This document shows, one piece after another, positions 26,210 to 34,375 of a stretch of DNA of 64,000 bases. Below the pieces are notes generated by a model, which searched no databases, was not told where the DNA came from, and saw nothing but the letters and a program-made list of their open reading frames with translations. The stretch's first letter is position 1; the number at the start of each line of letters is the position of its first letter. Source of the DNA: VRUE01 sp963745915 (GTDB lineage: Bacteria > Actinomycetota > Thermoleophilia > Solirubrobacterales > 70-9); the NCBI GenBank assembly GCA_963745915.1, contig CAVUZA010000002.1, forward strand, positions 1,054,001-1,118,000. The letters are read 5' to 3'. The position numbers were made by a program, and so were the translations under genes.

Positions 26210-26974
26210 CTATCGCCGCCGGTGGGGCGGCCGGAAGAAGCGAGGCTTCTTGCGCGGACCGAACTCGGTTATCAGGGTGCCGGGCAGGATCGTCTCGCCT
26301 TCGACCCGGCGCACCTTCTGCTCGGTGGTCCACTGGCAGTAGGGCTGGGTGCGGCAGATGCGGTCGAGGCGGCGCAGCGGCAGGCGGATGACCGCGTGCA
26401 CGGTCTGCCCGGCGAAGGCCTCGACGACGCGCCGGGCCGGGTGGCGGAGGGGGACGGCGGGCGGCTGCTTGCGGCCGGCGATCCTGATCGGCTTCGGGCC
26501 ATATACCTGCAGGCCGAAGATTGCCCGCGAGTCGGCCAGGGCCTCGAAGCTCCAGCGAGCTGCCAGCCAACGGCCCTCGCGCTCGACGCTGACGATGGGC
26601 CGAGTGGCGAAATCGACGACCCGTACCGCGAACTCGGCGGTGGCGATGTTCTCCGTCCCGCCGGCCCGCGCCCAGAAGCGCAGCACGATGTCGCCCGCGT
26701 GCGGGCAGCAGGTGACCTGCCAGAGGCTCGCCCCACCCGGCGGCCCGGCGGTGACCTGCCGCGCGTCCCAGACCCCGGTACCCACCAGCTCTGTTGTCTC
26801 CGCCGGGACCCGCACGCTCAGCGTCGAGCCGCCGACGAGCGGCTCGCCCAGGTCGGCTTGCACGCAGACCCGGCCGTCAGCGGCGCAGGTTTCGGCCGCC
26901 CCCGCGTCGAGTGGGGCGAGGAGCGCGACGGCGCAGGTGACGAGAGCGGCGAGAGCGTGCCTCACCCGGAGCAC
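26210..26974 (-). CDS. Secreted protein of unknown function
   Basis: A 254-aa protein with a signal peptide (about residues 1-27, LVTCAVALLAPLDAGAAE) and a following Cys pair (CAADGRVCV). The middle is beta-rich (VSVEREGRWLAARWSFEALA), and the tail is basic and Arg/Pro-rich (PRKKPRFFRPPHRRR). No family was recognised. It starts with a GTG at 26974, just downstream of pdxH. Confidence 0.6.
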   Translation of the reverse strand: MLRVRHALAALVTCAVALLAPLDAGAAETCAADGRVCVQADLGEPLVGGSTLSVRVPAETTELVGTGVWDARQVTAGPPGGASLWQVTCCPHAGDIVLRFWARAGGTENIATAEFAVRVVDFATRPIVSVEREGRWLAARWSFEALADSRAIFGLQVYGPKPIRIAGRKQPPAVPLRHPARRVVEAFAGQTVHAVIRLPLRRLDRICRTQPYCQWTTEQKVRRVEGETILPGTLITEFGPRKKPRFFRPPHRRR

Positions 26975-26985
26975 GCTATCGCCGC

Positions 26986-27609
26986 CTACGGGGCGAGGCG
27001 GGTGAGGCGCCAGTCGCCGCTGGCCTCGACGGCGTAGGCGCGGCGCTCGTGGAGGCGGTCGGGGGCTTCGCGCCAGAGCTCGATCGACTCGGGCAGGATC
27101 CGGATCGCGCCCCAGTCCTCGGGGCAGGGGACGGGGCGCTCGGCGAGCTCGGCCTCGAGCGCGGCGAGCCCGGCGCGCAGCTCGGCGTCGCCGCCGACCG
27201 GCTCGCCCTGGCGGGAGACGTGGGCCTGCAGCTGGTGGGCGCGGGGACGGGCGGCGAACAGCTCCTCGGCCAGCTCGCGGCCGGCGGGCTCGGCCCGTCC
27301 CTCGACCCGGGCCTGGCGGCCGAGCGCCGGCCAGTGGAAGGTGGCGGCGACCGCGGGGTTGGCGCGCAGTTCCACCGCCTTGCGGGTCCAGAGGCCGGTG
27401 GTGAAGACCAGCGCGCCGCTGGCGATGCGCTTGAGCGAGACGACGCGGGCCGAGGGCCGTCCGTCGTCGCCGACCGTCGCCAGCGTCATCGCGGCCGGGG
27501 TGGGGGCGCCGGCCTGGCGCGCCTCATCGATCCAGCCCTCGAGCAGGGCGAGTGGGTCGGGGCCAGCGGCGGGTTGGGTCCCGGGCGCGGGCGGCTGCGA
27601 GGCGTTCAC
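26986..27609 (-). CDS. pdxH: Pyridoxamine 5'-phosphate oxidase
   Basis: An FMN-dependent oxidase (207 aa) that makes pyridoxal 5'-phosphate from PMP or PNP. Visible motifs: AMTLATVGDDGRPSARVVSLK, LVFTTGLWTRKAVELRANP, WPALGRQARVEGRAE, SRQGEPV and the C-terminal IELWREAPDRLHERRAY (substrate/FMN residues RLHxR). A GTG at 27609 is taken as the start; a TTG at 27633 would place the N-terminus across the operator at 27611. Divergent from a TetR regulator. Confidence 0.87.
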   Translation of the reverse strand: MNASQPPAPGTQPAAGPDPLALLEGWIDEARQAGAPTPAAMTLATVGDDGRPSARVVSLKRIASGALVFTTGLWTRKAVELRANPAVAATFHWPALGRQARVEGRAEPAGRELAEELFAARPRAHQLQAHVSRQGEPVGGDAELRAGLAALEAELAERPVPCPEDWGAIRILPESIELWREAPDRLHERRAYAVEASGDWRLTRLAP

Positions 27610-27610
27610 G

Positions 27611-27634
27611 TTTGAATTAGTATCATCATTCAAA
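27611..27634. promoter_or_regulatory. Candidate TetR operator between pdxH and tetR
   Basis: TTTGAAT (27611-27617) and ATTCAAA (27628-27634) form a perfect 7-base inverted repeat separated by 10 A/T-rich bases. It is the only A/T-rich spot in the region and contains TAGTAT, a possible -10 box for the rightward regulator gene. Size and symmetry fit a TetR operator. Confidence 0.6.
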
Positions 27635-27652
27635 TGGGAAGCGTAATCTGAA

Positions 27653-28327
27653 ATGGCGGGGCGGCGCAAGCGGGAGAGCCGGGCGGAGCGGCAGGCGCGC
27701 ACCCGGGCGGAGCTGATCGAGGCGGCGGCGGCGGTCTTCGCCCGGCGCGGCTACGGCGGCGCGACCGTGGAGGAGATCGCCGAGGAGGCCGGCTACTCGC
27801 ATGGCGCCGTCTACTCCAACTTCGCCGGCAAGGCCGACCTCTTCCTCGCCGTGTTCGAGGGGTACATGGCCGAGCGCGTGCGCGAGCTGGCCGAGAGCCA
27901 GGCGGCGCTGCCCGCCGACGCGAGCCTGGAGGCGCGGGCGCGGGCGCTCGCCGACCAGTGGATGGAGCGGCTGGCGCGCGACCGCGACTCGGTCCTCCTG
28001 CACATGGAGTTCATCGCCAACGGCGACCGCGATCCCGAGCTGGCGCGGCGCTTCGGCAGCCGCTCGGCGGCGATGCGCGAGGCGATCGCCCGCTACATCG
28101 AGGCCTACGAGGAGGAGGCCGGGGTCGAGCTGCCGCTGGCGGCCGGCGACCTCGCCCTCGTCCTGCGGGCGCTGGGAATCGGGCTGGCGATCGAATCGCT
28201 GGTCAGCCCCGAGGCGGTGCGCGACGAGCTCTACGGCGACTTCGTCGAGCTGCTGGTCGGGCTGATGCGCCAGCGCGCGGCGGGTGCGGCGCCAGGCGCC
28301 GCCGGGCCGGGGGAGGCGAAGCGGTGA
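27653..28327 (+). CDS. TetR-family transcriptional regulator
   Basis: A 224-aa regulator. Residues 12-60 form the helix-turn-helix domain (RAELIEAAAAVFARRGYGGA, TVEEIAEEAGYSHGAVYSNF, GKADLFLAVFE). The C-terminal helical ligand domain ends in an Ala/Gly-rich tail. It is divergent from pdxH, with an inverted repeat between, and translationally coupled (GTGA) to the methyltransferase gene behind it. Ligand unknown. Confidence 0.9.
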   Translation: MAGRRKRESRAERQARTRAELIEAAAAVFARRGYGGATVEEIAEEAGYSHGAVYSNFAGKADLFLAVFEGYMAERVRELAESQAALPADASLEARARALADQWMERLARDRDSVLLHMEFIANGDRDPELARRFGSRSAAMREAIARYIEAYEEEAGVELPLAAGDLALVLRALGIGLAIESLVSPEAVRDELYGDFVELLVGLMRQRAAGAAPGAAGPGEAKR

Positions 28328-29094
28328 AGACGCCCGCGTACGAACGAATGGGCCTCGACTACAGCCAGGTGCGGCGCGCCGAGCCGCGCTTCGAGGCGGC
28401 GATCTGGGCGGCGCTGGGCGATGCGCGCACGGTGCTCAACGTTGGCGCCGGAGCCGGCTCCTACGAGCCGCGCGACCGCGAGACGATCGCGGTCGAGCCC
28501 TCCGCGGTGATGATCGCCCAGCGCCCGCCGGGCGCCGCGCCCGCGGTCCGCGGGGTCGCCGAGGCGCTGCCGCTGGCCGACCGCAGCGTCGACGCAACGA
28601 TGGGCGTCTTCACAATGCAGCACTGGGACGACGTCGAGCGGGGCCTCGCCGAGGTGCTGCGCGTGACCCGCGAGCGCGTGGTGCTGCTGACCCTCGACGT
28701 CGAGGTGACCGCCGCGATGTGGCTCTGCCGCGAGTACGCGCCGGAGATCGTCGAGCACGACCGCGAGACGTTCCCGACGATCGCCGAGCTGGAGGCGATC
28801 CTGCCCGGGGCCACGGTCGAGCCGCTGCCGGTGCCGAGCGACTGCGCCGACGGCTTCTGCGTGGCGCTCTGGAGCCGCCCGGAGGCGCACCTCGACCCCG
28901 CCGTCCGCCGCTGCTCCTCGATCTGGCACCTGCTGCCCGACCGGGTGGTCGAGCGCACCGTCGCCGACCTGCACCGCGACCTCGAGAGCGGCGAGTGGGA
29001 CCGCCGCCACGGCCACCTTCGCGAGCAGGCCGAGCTCGACGTCGGCCTGCGACTGGTGTGTGCCGAGCTCCAAACCCCAGTCAAAGCGCAATAG
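28324..29094 (+). CDS. Class I SAM-dependent methyltransferase
   Basis: A 256-aa enzyme with the SAM-binding motif VLNVGAGAGSYEP (motif I), AVEPSAVMIAQRP, a DATMGVFTMQHW segment (motif II region) and the helix-strand order of methyltransferase domain 11. The C-terminal half has Cys and His residues seen in the related family of probable small-molecule methyltransferases. The start is a GTG overlapping the tetR stop. This is the last ordinary gene before the island. Confidence 0.82.
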   Translation: MKTPAYERMGLDYSQVRRAEPRFEAAIWAALGDARTVLNVGAGAGSYEPRDRETIAVEPSAVMIAQRPPGAAPAVRGVAEALPLADRSVDATMGVFTMQHWDDVERGLAEVLRVTRERVVLLTLDVEVTAAMWLCREYAPEIVEHDRETFPTIAELEAILPGATVEPLPVPSDCADGFCVALWSRPEAHLDPAVRRCSSIWHLLPDRVVERTVADLHRDLESGEWDRRHGHLREQAELDVGLRLVCAELQTPVKAQ

Positions 29095-29180
29095 AGGCGC
29101 GGCACCTCCAAGGATCTCAATCTTTCCGCATCATTTGCCTCGTACTCGATGGGGTATCGGAGGCTAAGCTGCGGACCACT

Positions 29181-31682
29181 GTGAACGGTCTTGACTTCAG
29201 TCAAATCTCAAGCGGGTCGACCTCGGACTCCGCCACCGAGCCCCGCCGGATCTTCTCTGCCCTCCCTTCGAAAGACCGGAAATACAACTACCCGAGGGAC
29301 GTGCAGAGCGAAGTCTGGGAGCGGTGGCACGAGCGTCGAACCGAGCGGGACCTCGTAGTCAAACTGAACACCGGGAGCGGCAAGACCGTGGTCGGGCTGA
29401 TTGCGCTCAAGTCCTGCCTTAACGAGGGGATCGGACCGGTCGCATACATCACGCCGGACAAACCTCTCACTGGGCAGGTGATGAGTGAGGCGCGGGGCCT
29501 CGGCCTGGAGTTCACCGATAACCCGGAGGCGCCCGGCTTCCTCCGGGGGCGAGCGATTCTGATCACAAACGTCTACAAGCTCTTCAACGGCCTTTCCAGG
29601 TTTGGCGTCAAAGGCGGGCGGCGAGAGCCGATCCAGATGGGTGCGGTTCTGATCGACGATGCCCACGCCTGCCTCGCGACCGTCGATGAGCAGTACACGA
29701 TCACGATCCCCCGAGAGCACGCTGTCTACGACTCGGTCTTCCAGTTGTTCATGGCCGATCTCACCTTGCAGTCCCACGCGGGCTTTCTCAAAATCGAGGC
29801 GGGCGATCCCGGTGTCGTCCTGCCGATCCCGTTCTGGGCGTGGGCCGAAAAGCAGAAACAAGTAATGGCGATCCTCCACCGGCATCGCGAGGATGATGAG
29901 TTGCGCTTTTCGTGGCCGCTGCTTGCCGACTCGCTCTCCCTCTGCAGAGCCGCAGTCTCTGCCGAAGCGATCGAGATCGCTCCGCCTTGCCCTCCGATCG
30001 ACAAGATCCCGAGCTTCGACCGCGCCCGCCGTCGGCTATACCTGACCGCGACGCTATCCGACGACAGCGTCTTGGTCACCCACTTCGGCGCCGACTCGGA
30101 GAGCGTCCGTACACCGATTACGCCACGCACTGCAGACGACCTTGGCGACCGCATGATCCTCACGCCGCTGCAAACCTTCCCCGACTGCGACGAGGATTGG
30201 ATCAGGGACTTCGCCGTGGAGAAGGCGATGACGCACAACGTCGTCGTGATCGTGCCGTCAAGCCGCCGAGCCGCCGCGTGGGAAGACGCAGCCCACGGGG
30301 TGCACAGGGCTGACACCCTGCAGGACGCATTGGTGGAATTGCGCGCCAGGCACGTTGGCTTGGTCGTGCTCGTTAATAAGTACGACGGGATCGACCTACC
30401 CGAGGACGCATGTCGCCTGCTTGTCTTGGATGGCCTGCCCGAGGCGTTGGGAACGCTCGACCGCCTCGAAATGGGTGCGCTCGAAAACAGCGACGCGCTG
30501 CTGGCGCGCCAAGTGCAGCGGATCGAGCAGGGAATGGGGCGCGGAGTTCGCTCGAATGACGATTTTTGCGTCGTCCTTCTCCTCGGCAGGAGGCTCACCG
30601 CACGTCTCTATCCGACCGCAGCCAGGGAGAAGTTCAGCTCGGCTACCAAGGCGCAATTGGACCTTTCCGATCGTGTGGCAGAGATGCTGAACGGGCAGCC
30701 TGTCGAGGAGCTCGAGGCAGTCGTCGACCAGTGCTTGAGCCGAGATCCGGACTGGATTAGAGCCAGCCGTGCCGCGCTTGACGGGGTGACCTATCCGGAT
30801 ACCAGCGAAGTGACACCGTTCGCACAGGCCCAACGCGCGGCCTTCGATCTTGCTGCTGCCGAGCGCTATCCCGAGGCGGTGAAGCGGCTGCAGCGGGAGA
30901 TCGATGGAGTCAGAGACCCGCTTCTAAGGGGCCTGCTGAAGCAAGAAGCTGCTACATACACGCATCGCTTCGATCCGGTCAAGGCTCAGGAGATCCAGAC
31001 TTCGGCGTTCACGGACAATCGCGGCCTTGTCCGCCCCCGGCAGTCGATGCAGTATGCCCGTCTCGGTGGGGACGCAGGATCTCAGTCGCAAGCTGCGGTG
31101 GAGTATCTCGCGAAGCGGTACACCGACCCCCCGGCTCTGCTGATCGCGGTCGGATCTCTGCGGGAGCAACTGACCCCGAGCACCGACCCGGCCAGCGTTC
31201 CGGGATTCGAGCAGGCGATGCTGGACTTGGCTTCGCATCTCGGTCTCACGGGTCAGCGGCCTGAGCGCGACACTGGCCGCGGCCCCGACGTTCTCTGGGG
31301 TCTTGGCAATCAGTCATACCTGGTGATCGAGTGCAAGAGCGGCTCGGAGCAAGCCGAGATTGCCAAGACCGACATGGCTCAGCTATCGCAGGCAATTGAC
31401 TGGCTTGATGAGACCTACGACCAGACGAGCAAGTCCACGCCCGTCCTCATCCACCCGAGCCACTGGCTCGAACACAAGGCGAGCGCGCGAAACGGAACCA
31501 GGATCCTCACCTTCAAGAAATTGGCGGAACTGCGAGACGCCCTGGAGACATTCGCGAACGCCGTTGCCACCTGCGAGCCGTTCCTCGATCCGAAGGTCGT
31601 GCAAGAGCGCCTTGCGGCACTCCACCTGAACGCCCCCGCGCTTGTCGACCGCTGGACCGTCCAGCCACGTAGGCGACGGTAA
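29181..31682 (+). CDS. Superfamily 2 helicase with C-terminal PD-(D/E)xK-like nuclease
   Basis: A protein of about 833 aa. Walker A LNTGSGKT (about residues 62-69), Walker B/DEAH-type VLIDDAHACL (about 157), TATL (about 289) and a motif VI-like RIEQGMGRGVRSND (about 450) define an SF2 DEAD/DEAH ATPase. Near residue 705-722, GPDVLWG...LVIECKSGS matches a D-xn-ExK nuclease core. A standalone helicase-nuclease in a toxin-antitoxin island suggests anti-phage or restriction-like defence; this is inference. The GTG at 29181 is the best in-frame start. G+C and codon use are lower than in flanking genes, a sign of transfer. Confidence 0.78.
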   Translation: MNGLDFSQISSGSTSDSATEPRRIFSALPSKDRKYNYPRDVQSEVWERWHERRTERDLVVKLNTGSGKTVVGLIALKSCLNEGIGPVAYITPDKPLTGQVMSEARGLGLEFTDNPEAPGFLRGRAILITNVYKLFNGLSRFGVKGGRREPIQMGAVLIDDAHACLATVDEQYTITIPREHAVYDSVFQLFMADLTLQSHAGFLKIEAGDPGVVLPIPFWAWAEKQKQVMAILHRHREDDELRFSWPLLADSLSLCRAAVSAEAIEIAPPCPPIDKIPSFDRARRRLYLTATLSDDSVLVTHFGADSESVRTPITPRTADDLGDRMILTPLQTFPDCDEDWIRDFAVEKAMTHNVVVIVPSSRRAAAWEDAAHGVHRADTLQDALVELRARHVGLVVLVNKYDGIDLPEDACRLLVLDGLPEALGTLDRLEMGALENSDALLARQVQRIEQGMGRGVRSNDDFCVVLLLGRRLTARLYPTAAREKFSSATKAQLDLSDRVAEMLNGQPVEELEAVVDQCLSRDPDWIRASRAALDGVTYPDTSEVTPFAQAQRAAFDLAAAERYPEAVKRLQREIDGVRDPLLRGLLKQEAATYTHRFDPVKAQEIQTSAFTDNRGLVRPRQSMQYARLGGDAGSQSQAAVEYLAKRYTDPPALLIAVGSLREQLTPSTDPASVPGFEQAMLDLASHLGLTGQRPERDTGRGPDVLWGLGNQSYLVIECKSGSEQAEIAKTDMAQLSQAIDWLDETYDQTSKSTPVLIHPSHWLEHKASARNGTRILTFKKLAELRDALETFANAVATCEPFLDPKVVQERLAALHLNAPALVDRWTVQPRRRR

Positions 31683-31688
31683 CTCTGC

Positions 31689-31756
31689 AATGGCCTATCC
31701 GGACGGCATTTGAACCACGCCGTAGCCACAGCGATTGGGCGCCTGCACCGGGAGCT
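31689..31756. repeat. tRNA-3'-end-like repeat R3, copy a
   Basis: Seven bases after the helicase stop. It carries CCTATCCGGACGGCATTTGAACC, shared (first 20: CCTATCCGGACGGCATTTGA) with copies b, c and d, and continues with about 40 bases closely matching copy d. Read on the minus strand, GGTTCAAAT...CCGG.TAGG resembles the T arm and acceptor of the tRNA-Ala at 38674. Confidence 0.75.
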
Positions 31757-31955
31757 ACCGCCGCGCTGCGCAGAGCGGCCGTCGTGCATCGCGACCACGT
31801 AGACCTCGTCCGACGACGCCTCGTAGCTGTAGAGCAAGATCTTCCAGGACCGGGAACCGAGCAAAGCGGGTCGGCGTCCCAGCGGTCCCCCAACTCGGCC
31901 CCTGCAAGCGGGAACGTCTCCAGCGTTCTCAGCGACCGAGCGACCCGAATCTGGC
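31755..31955 (-). pseudogene. ParE toxin remnant (N-terminally truncated duplicate)
   Basis: About 190 bases match the intact ParE gene at 38082-38375: text for SLRTLETFPLAGAELGDRW, SYEASSDEVYVVAMHDGRS is present, but with frame changes and a 13-base deletion near the 3' end. Homology stops sharply at about 31950, next to the Fic remnant; the first 30 or so codons are lost. It is a decayed copy of the R3-plus-parE unit. Confidence 0.8.
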
Positions 31956-31958
31956 GGC

Positions 31959-32342
31959 CTATGCGAGCGGCTTCGTGATCTTGTCGAGCAGGTCCCGCAT
32001 CGGCGCCTCGTTTCCCTGCATCGTCGCTACCGAGGCATCGATGTTGTCTTGCGGGTCGACGAACTGCCAGTCGAGTCGGTAGCCGGCGTCGGCGGCGTCG
32101 GTCTTCGCCAGAACCACCGTTCTCAGCTCACCGGCCCACTCGTAGAGCCCGGCGAAGAGGTAGCGGTGAAACCCCCGTAGGTGAGAAAGGTCGTACTTGC
32201 CGACGGGCGGGTCGGAGGCGACTTGCAGGCCGCGGAGATACGTAAGGCGGGTCTCGAACTCCTCAAGCTCACTGCCGTCGCGAATCCCGCGCAGATTGCG
32301 CAAGACATCGGTACCCGGGTAAACGTAGGGGTCGTCGCTCAC
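31959..32342 (-). pseudogene. Fic/DOC toxin remnant lacking the catalytic motif
   Basis: A 127-codon ORF. Its N-terminal half (YVYPGTDVLRNLRGI, PVGKYDLSHLRGFHRYLFAG, LYEWAGELRTV) is that of a single-domain Fic toxin of the VbhT/FicT type. It then jumps from LAKTD to AGYRLDWQFVDPQDNI, which is the C-terminal helix region. The whole HPFxxGNGRxxR core, about 60-70 residues, is missing without a frame break, so AMP transfer is not possible. The GTG start overlaps the antitoxin stop. Confidence 0.8.
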
Positions 32343-32554
32343 ACGCGCCGCGACGCACCATTCGCCGCTGCGGTGGCGAGCAAGCCCTCGAGTTGCTCAC
32401 CCGCCAGGAGGCGGCGCTCTGCCTCACGCAGATCAGCGTCTGAGGCCTCCCCCCGGACCCAGAGATCGGCGAGTTCGCGAACCGGGCCGGTGGGTTCGAG
32501 GCCCTCAAGGCGAAGCGATCCAGCGACGCTGGCTGCGATCTGAGCGCGATCCAT
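32339..32554 (-). CDS. VbhA-like antitoxin of a class I Fic module
   Basis: A 71-aa helical protein. GSLRLEGLEPT contains S-xxx-EG, the (S/T)xxxE(G/N) inhibitory motif by which VbhA/FicA antitoxins block ATP binding in Fic toxins, and VRELADLWVRGEASDADLRE matches the second antitoxin helix region. It overlaps the Fic remnant by four bases. Because the toxin lost its active site, the antitoxin is now an orphan unless it acts on another Fic protein such as the one at 9484. Confidence 0.72.
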   Translation of the reverse strand: MDRAQIAASVAGSLRLEGLEPTGPVRELADLWVRGEASDADLREAERRLLAGEQLEGLLATAAANGASRRV

Positions 32555-32748
32555 TACGGCATCGATTCTACCGGCGTGATGGCGTGGGATCGAACGACGA
32601 CGGGAATCCTCGCTGCGAGCATCTTGCGAAGCCGTCTCCGCTGCGGGCCGCGAACCAGGCCGCGGTGCCGAGCCGTGTCGATTGCCTGGCGCAACAGGTC
32701 CGCTCGAACGCCGGCCTCGATTCCCTCCGCAATCGCGCGGGCAGTGAA
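32554..32748 (-). pseudogene. AbiEi-like antitoxin C-terminal scrap
   Basis: An open stretch in frame behind the YdeI stop codon with no start codon of its own. It reads LLRQAIDTARHRGLVRGPQR and RRLRKML, resembling the C-terminal end of the AbiEi protein at 33358 (LIGQAIDQGEDSGHLTKRQA). Its TAA overlaps the antitoxin ATG. Most likely the tail of a lost AbiEi-type antitoxin. Confidence 0.45.
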
Positions 32749-33333
32749 TCAGGAGTGAATCTTCTCGCCGCGCTCGAGCATGGCAACGAACTTGCGCAGC
32801 CGCCGCTCGCGCGTCTCCGGCTTCTTCGCCTCTCCGAGGCGGTAGACGATCGCGAACCGGTTGGCGCTGTCGAGCCCGGCGAAGAACTTGGCCGCGGCGG
32901 GATTGGCGTCGAGCTCGCGCCGCAGGTCGGCCGGCACCTTCGCCGTGCGCTGGCCCTCGTAGGCGGCCTCCCAGCGACCGTCGGCTTTGGCCGCTTCGAC
33001 CTCGGCCAGCCCCGCCGGTCGCATCGCCCCGGCCGCGAGCAGCGCTTCCGCCTTCCCGCGGTTGATCTTCGACCAGCGCCCGCCGGGACGGCGCGGGGTG
33101 AACCGCTGCAGGAAGTGACGCTCGTCGAAGCCGCGCTTCTGGCTGTCGATCCAGCCGAAGCAGAGCACCAGCTCCAGCGCCTCCCCATAGGTGACGCTCG
33201 GCGGCTCGGTCCCCTTCTTGGCGATCTTCAGCCATAGCCCCTGGGAATCAGCGTGCCTCTCCTCCAGCCATGCTTCGAGCTCGGCCGGCGTGGCAAAGAG
33301 CAGGATCGGCAGCTCGTCAGCTATCTGCGGCAT
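32749..33333 (-). CDS. YdeI/OmpD-associated family protein
   Basis: A 194-aa protein of the YdeI family: GLWLKIAKKG, YGEALELVLCFGWIDSQKRG, RFTPRRPGGRWSKINRGKAE and LDANPAAAKFFAGLDSANRF are typical. Family members are linked to resistance against cationic peptides or bacteriocins in some bacteria, but the mechanism is unknown. It lies downstream of the AbiEi antitoxin gene where an AbiEii toxin would be expected. Length is normal. Confidence 0.85.
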   Translation of the reverse strand: MPQIADELPILLFATPAELEAWLEERHADSQGLWLKIAKKGTEPPSVTYGEALELVLCFGWIDSQKRGFDERHFLQRFTPRRPGGRWSKINRGKAEALLAAGAMRPAGLAEVEAAKADGRWEAAYEGQRTAKVPADLRRELDANPAAAKFFAGLDSANRFAIVYRLGEAKKPETRERRLRKFVAMLERGEKIHS

Positions 33334-33357
33334 TCTCGCTCATTAACCCCGAATGAC

Positions 33358-33933
33358 TCACCCTCGCCTCCCGCTGCCGCGGCGAGTCCCCAACTCACGG
33401 CGAAGTGCCGTCGCCTGGCGTTTGGTCAGGTGACCGCTGTCCTCGCCTTGGTCGATCGCCTGCCCAATGAGCGCCGCCCCCAGGTGCGCCTCGTGCGCCT
33501 GGCGGATCGCATGCACTGGTGTGACGATGGCGATTCCCTCATGCTGGGTGATCTGAGTTGCTCCCAGATCCTCATGGTGCAGCATGTACGCCGGTGGCAC
33601 GCTGCGGCGGACGCGGTGGCTGCGGGGGAGGGTGATGTGAATCTTCGCCGGGTGGGCGTCGCTCAGCTCGTAGAGCTCCAGTGCCGTCTCGTGGGAGAGG
33701 ACGCCGAGCGCCCCGCGCGGCCAGAGCGTCGCCTCCATGTAAGGGTCGAGACGGCTAACCGGCGTGAGCGGGAAGCGGTACAGCCCTGTCCCCCGGCGCT
33801 CGATCTGCCCTCGCTCGGCCATGCGCACGAGGGTCATCGGGCTGACCCCCAACTCACGCGCGTCGTCTGGCGTCACGAAGCCGCACCGCTCGTTGGCGAT
33901 CTCGGCCAGCTGCGTGTAGGCACGTCCCGGCAT
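33358..33933 (-). CDS. AbiEi-type antitoxin/regulator (type IV TA)
   Basis: A 191-aa protein with an N-terminal winged helix (CGFVTPDDARELGVSPMTLV, RMAERGQIERRGTGLYR) followed by the AbiEi core (LSHETALELYELSDAHPAKI, HITLPRSHRVRR, VTPVHAIRQA). AbiEi represses its operon and neutralises the nucleotidyltransferase AbiEii. No AbiEii gene follows; YdeI is next. A truncated AbiEii-like protein sits at 36796, so this antitoxin is apparently unpaired. Confidence 0.82.
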   Translation of the reverse strand: MPGRAYTQLAEIANERCGFVTPDDARELGVSPMTLVRMAERGQIERRGTGLYRFPLTPVSRLDPYMEATLWPRGALGVLSHETALELYELSDAHPAKIHITLPRSHRVRRSVPPAYMLHHEDLGATQITQHEGIAIVTPVHAIRQAHEAHLGAALIGQAIDQGEDSGHLTKRQATALRRELGTRRGSGRRG

Positions 33934-34025
33934 TTGGACAAGTTAGCACAAAATATGCTAATTCGTCCCGCAACGTCTTGGCTGCTCGCAGTCGCCGGAG
34001 ATCCCTGCCGGAAGCTCGGTCGAGG

Positions 34026-34292
34026 CTACTCGGCCGCCAGCAGCGAACGGCCGTACTGCGGATAGGTGCCGCGGTAGCCCCGGGCTTTGGCGACGGTCTT
34101 CGGGGCCGAGCTGCGATCGAGCAGGCCGGCCTCGCCCTCGGATCGATAGCGGCGCACCCATTTGCGGCAGGTGCGCTCGCTGACTCCGGCGGCCGAGGCC
34201 GCCTCCGTCAGCGACCACCCCTGCTCGGTGACGCGCCTGACCATCGTGAGCCTCCCCTTCGGACCGAAGGGAGCATTAGCGTGGATCTTCAT
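34026..34292 (-). mobile_element. IS481-family transposase, N-terminal fragment
   Basis: The first 65 residues (HANAPFGPKGRLTMVRRVTE, LTEAASAAGVSERTCRKWVR, EGEAGLLDRSSAP) are the helix-turn-helix start of an IS481 transposase. After DRSSAP the homology ends and a stop follows at 34026; the DDE catalytic domain is missing. I could not identify terminal repeats. It is an inactive IS scrap. Confidence 0.75.
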
Positions 34293-34375
34293 CCGGGTCT
34301 TCTCCTTGGTGCTGGGTGGTGGACACCCCCAGCCTCCAAGGAGGCCCGGATGAACGACGTGGTCAGGAACTACAG

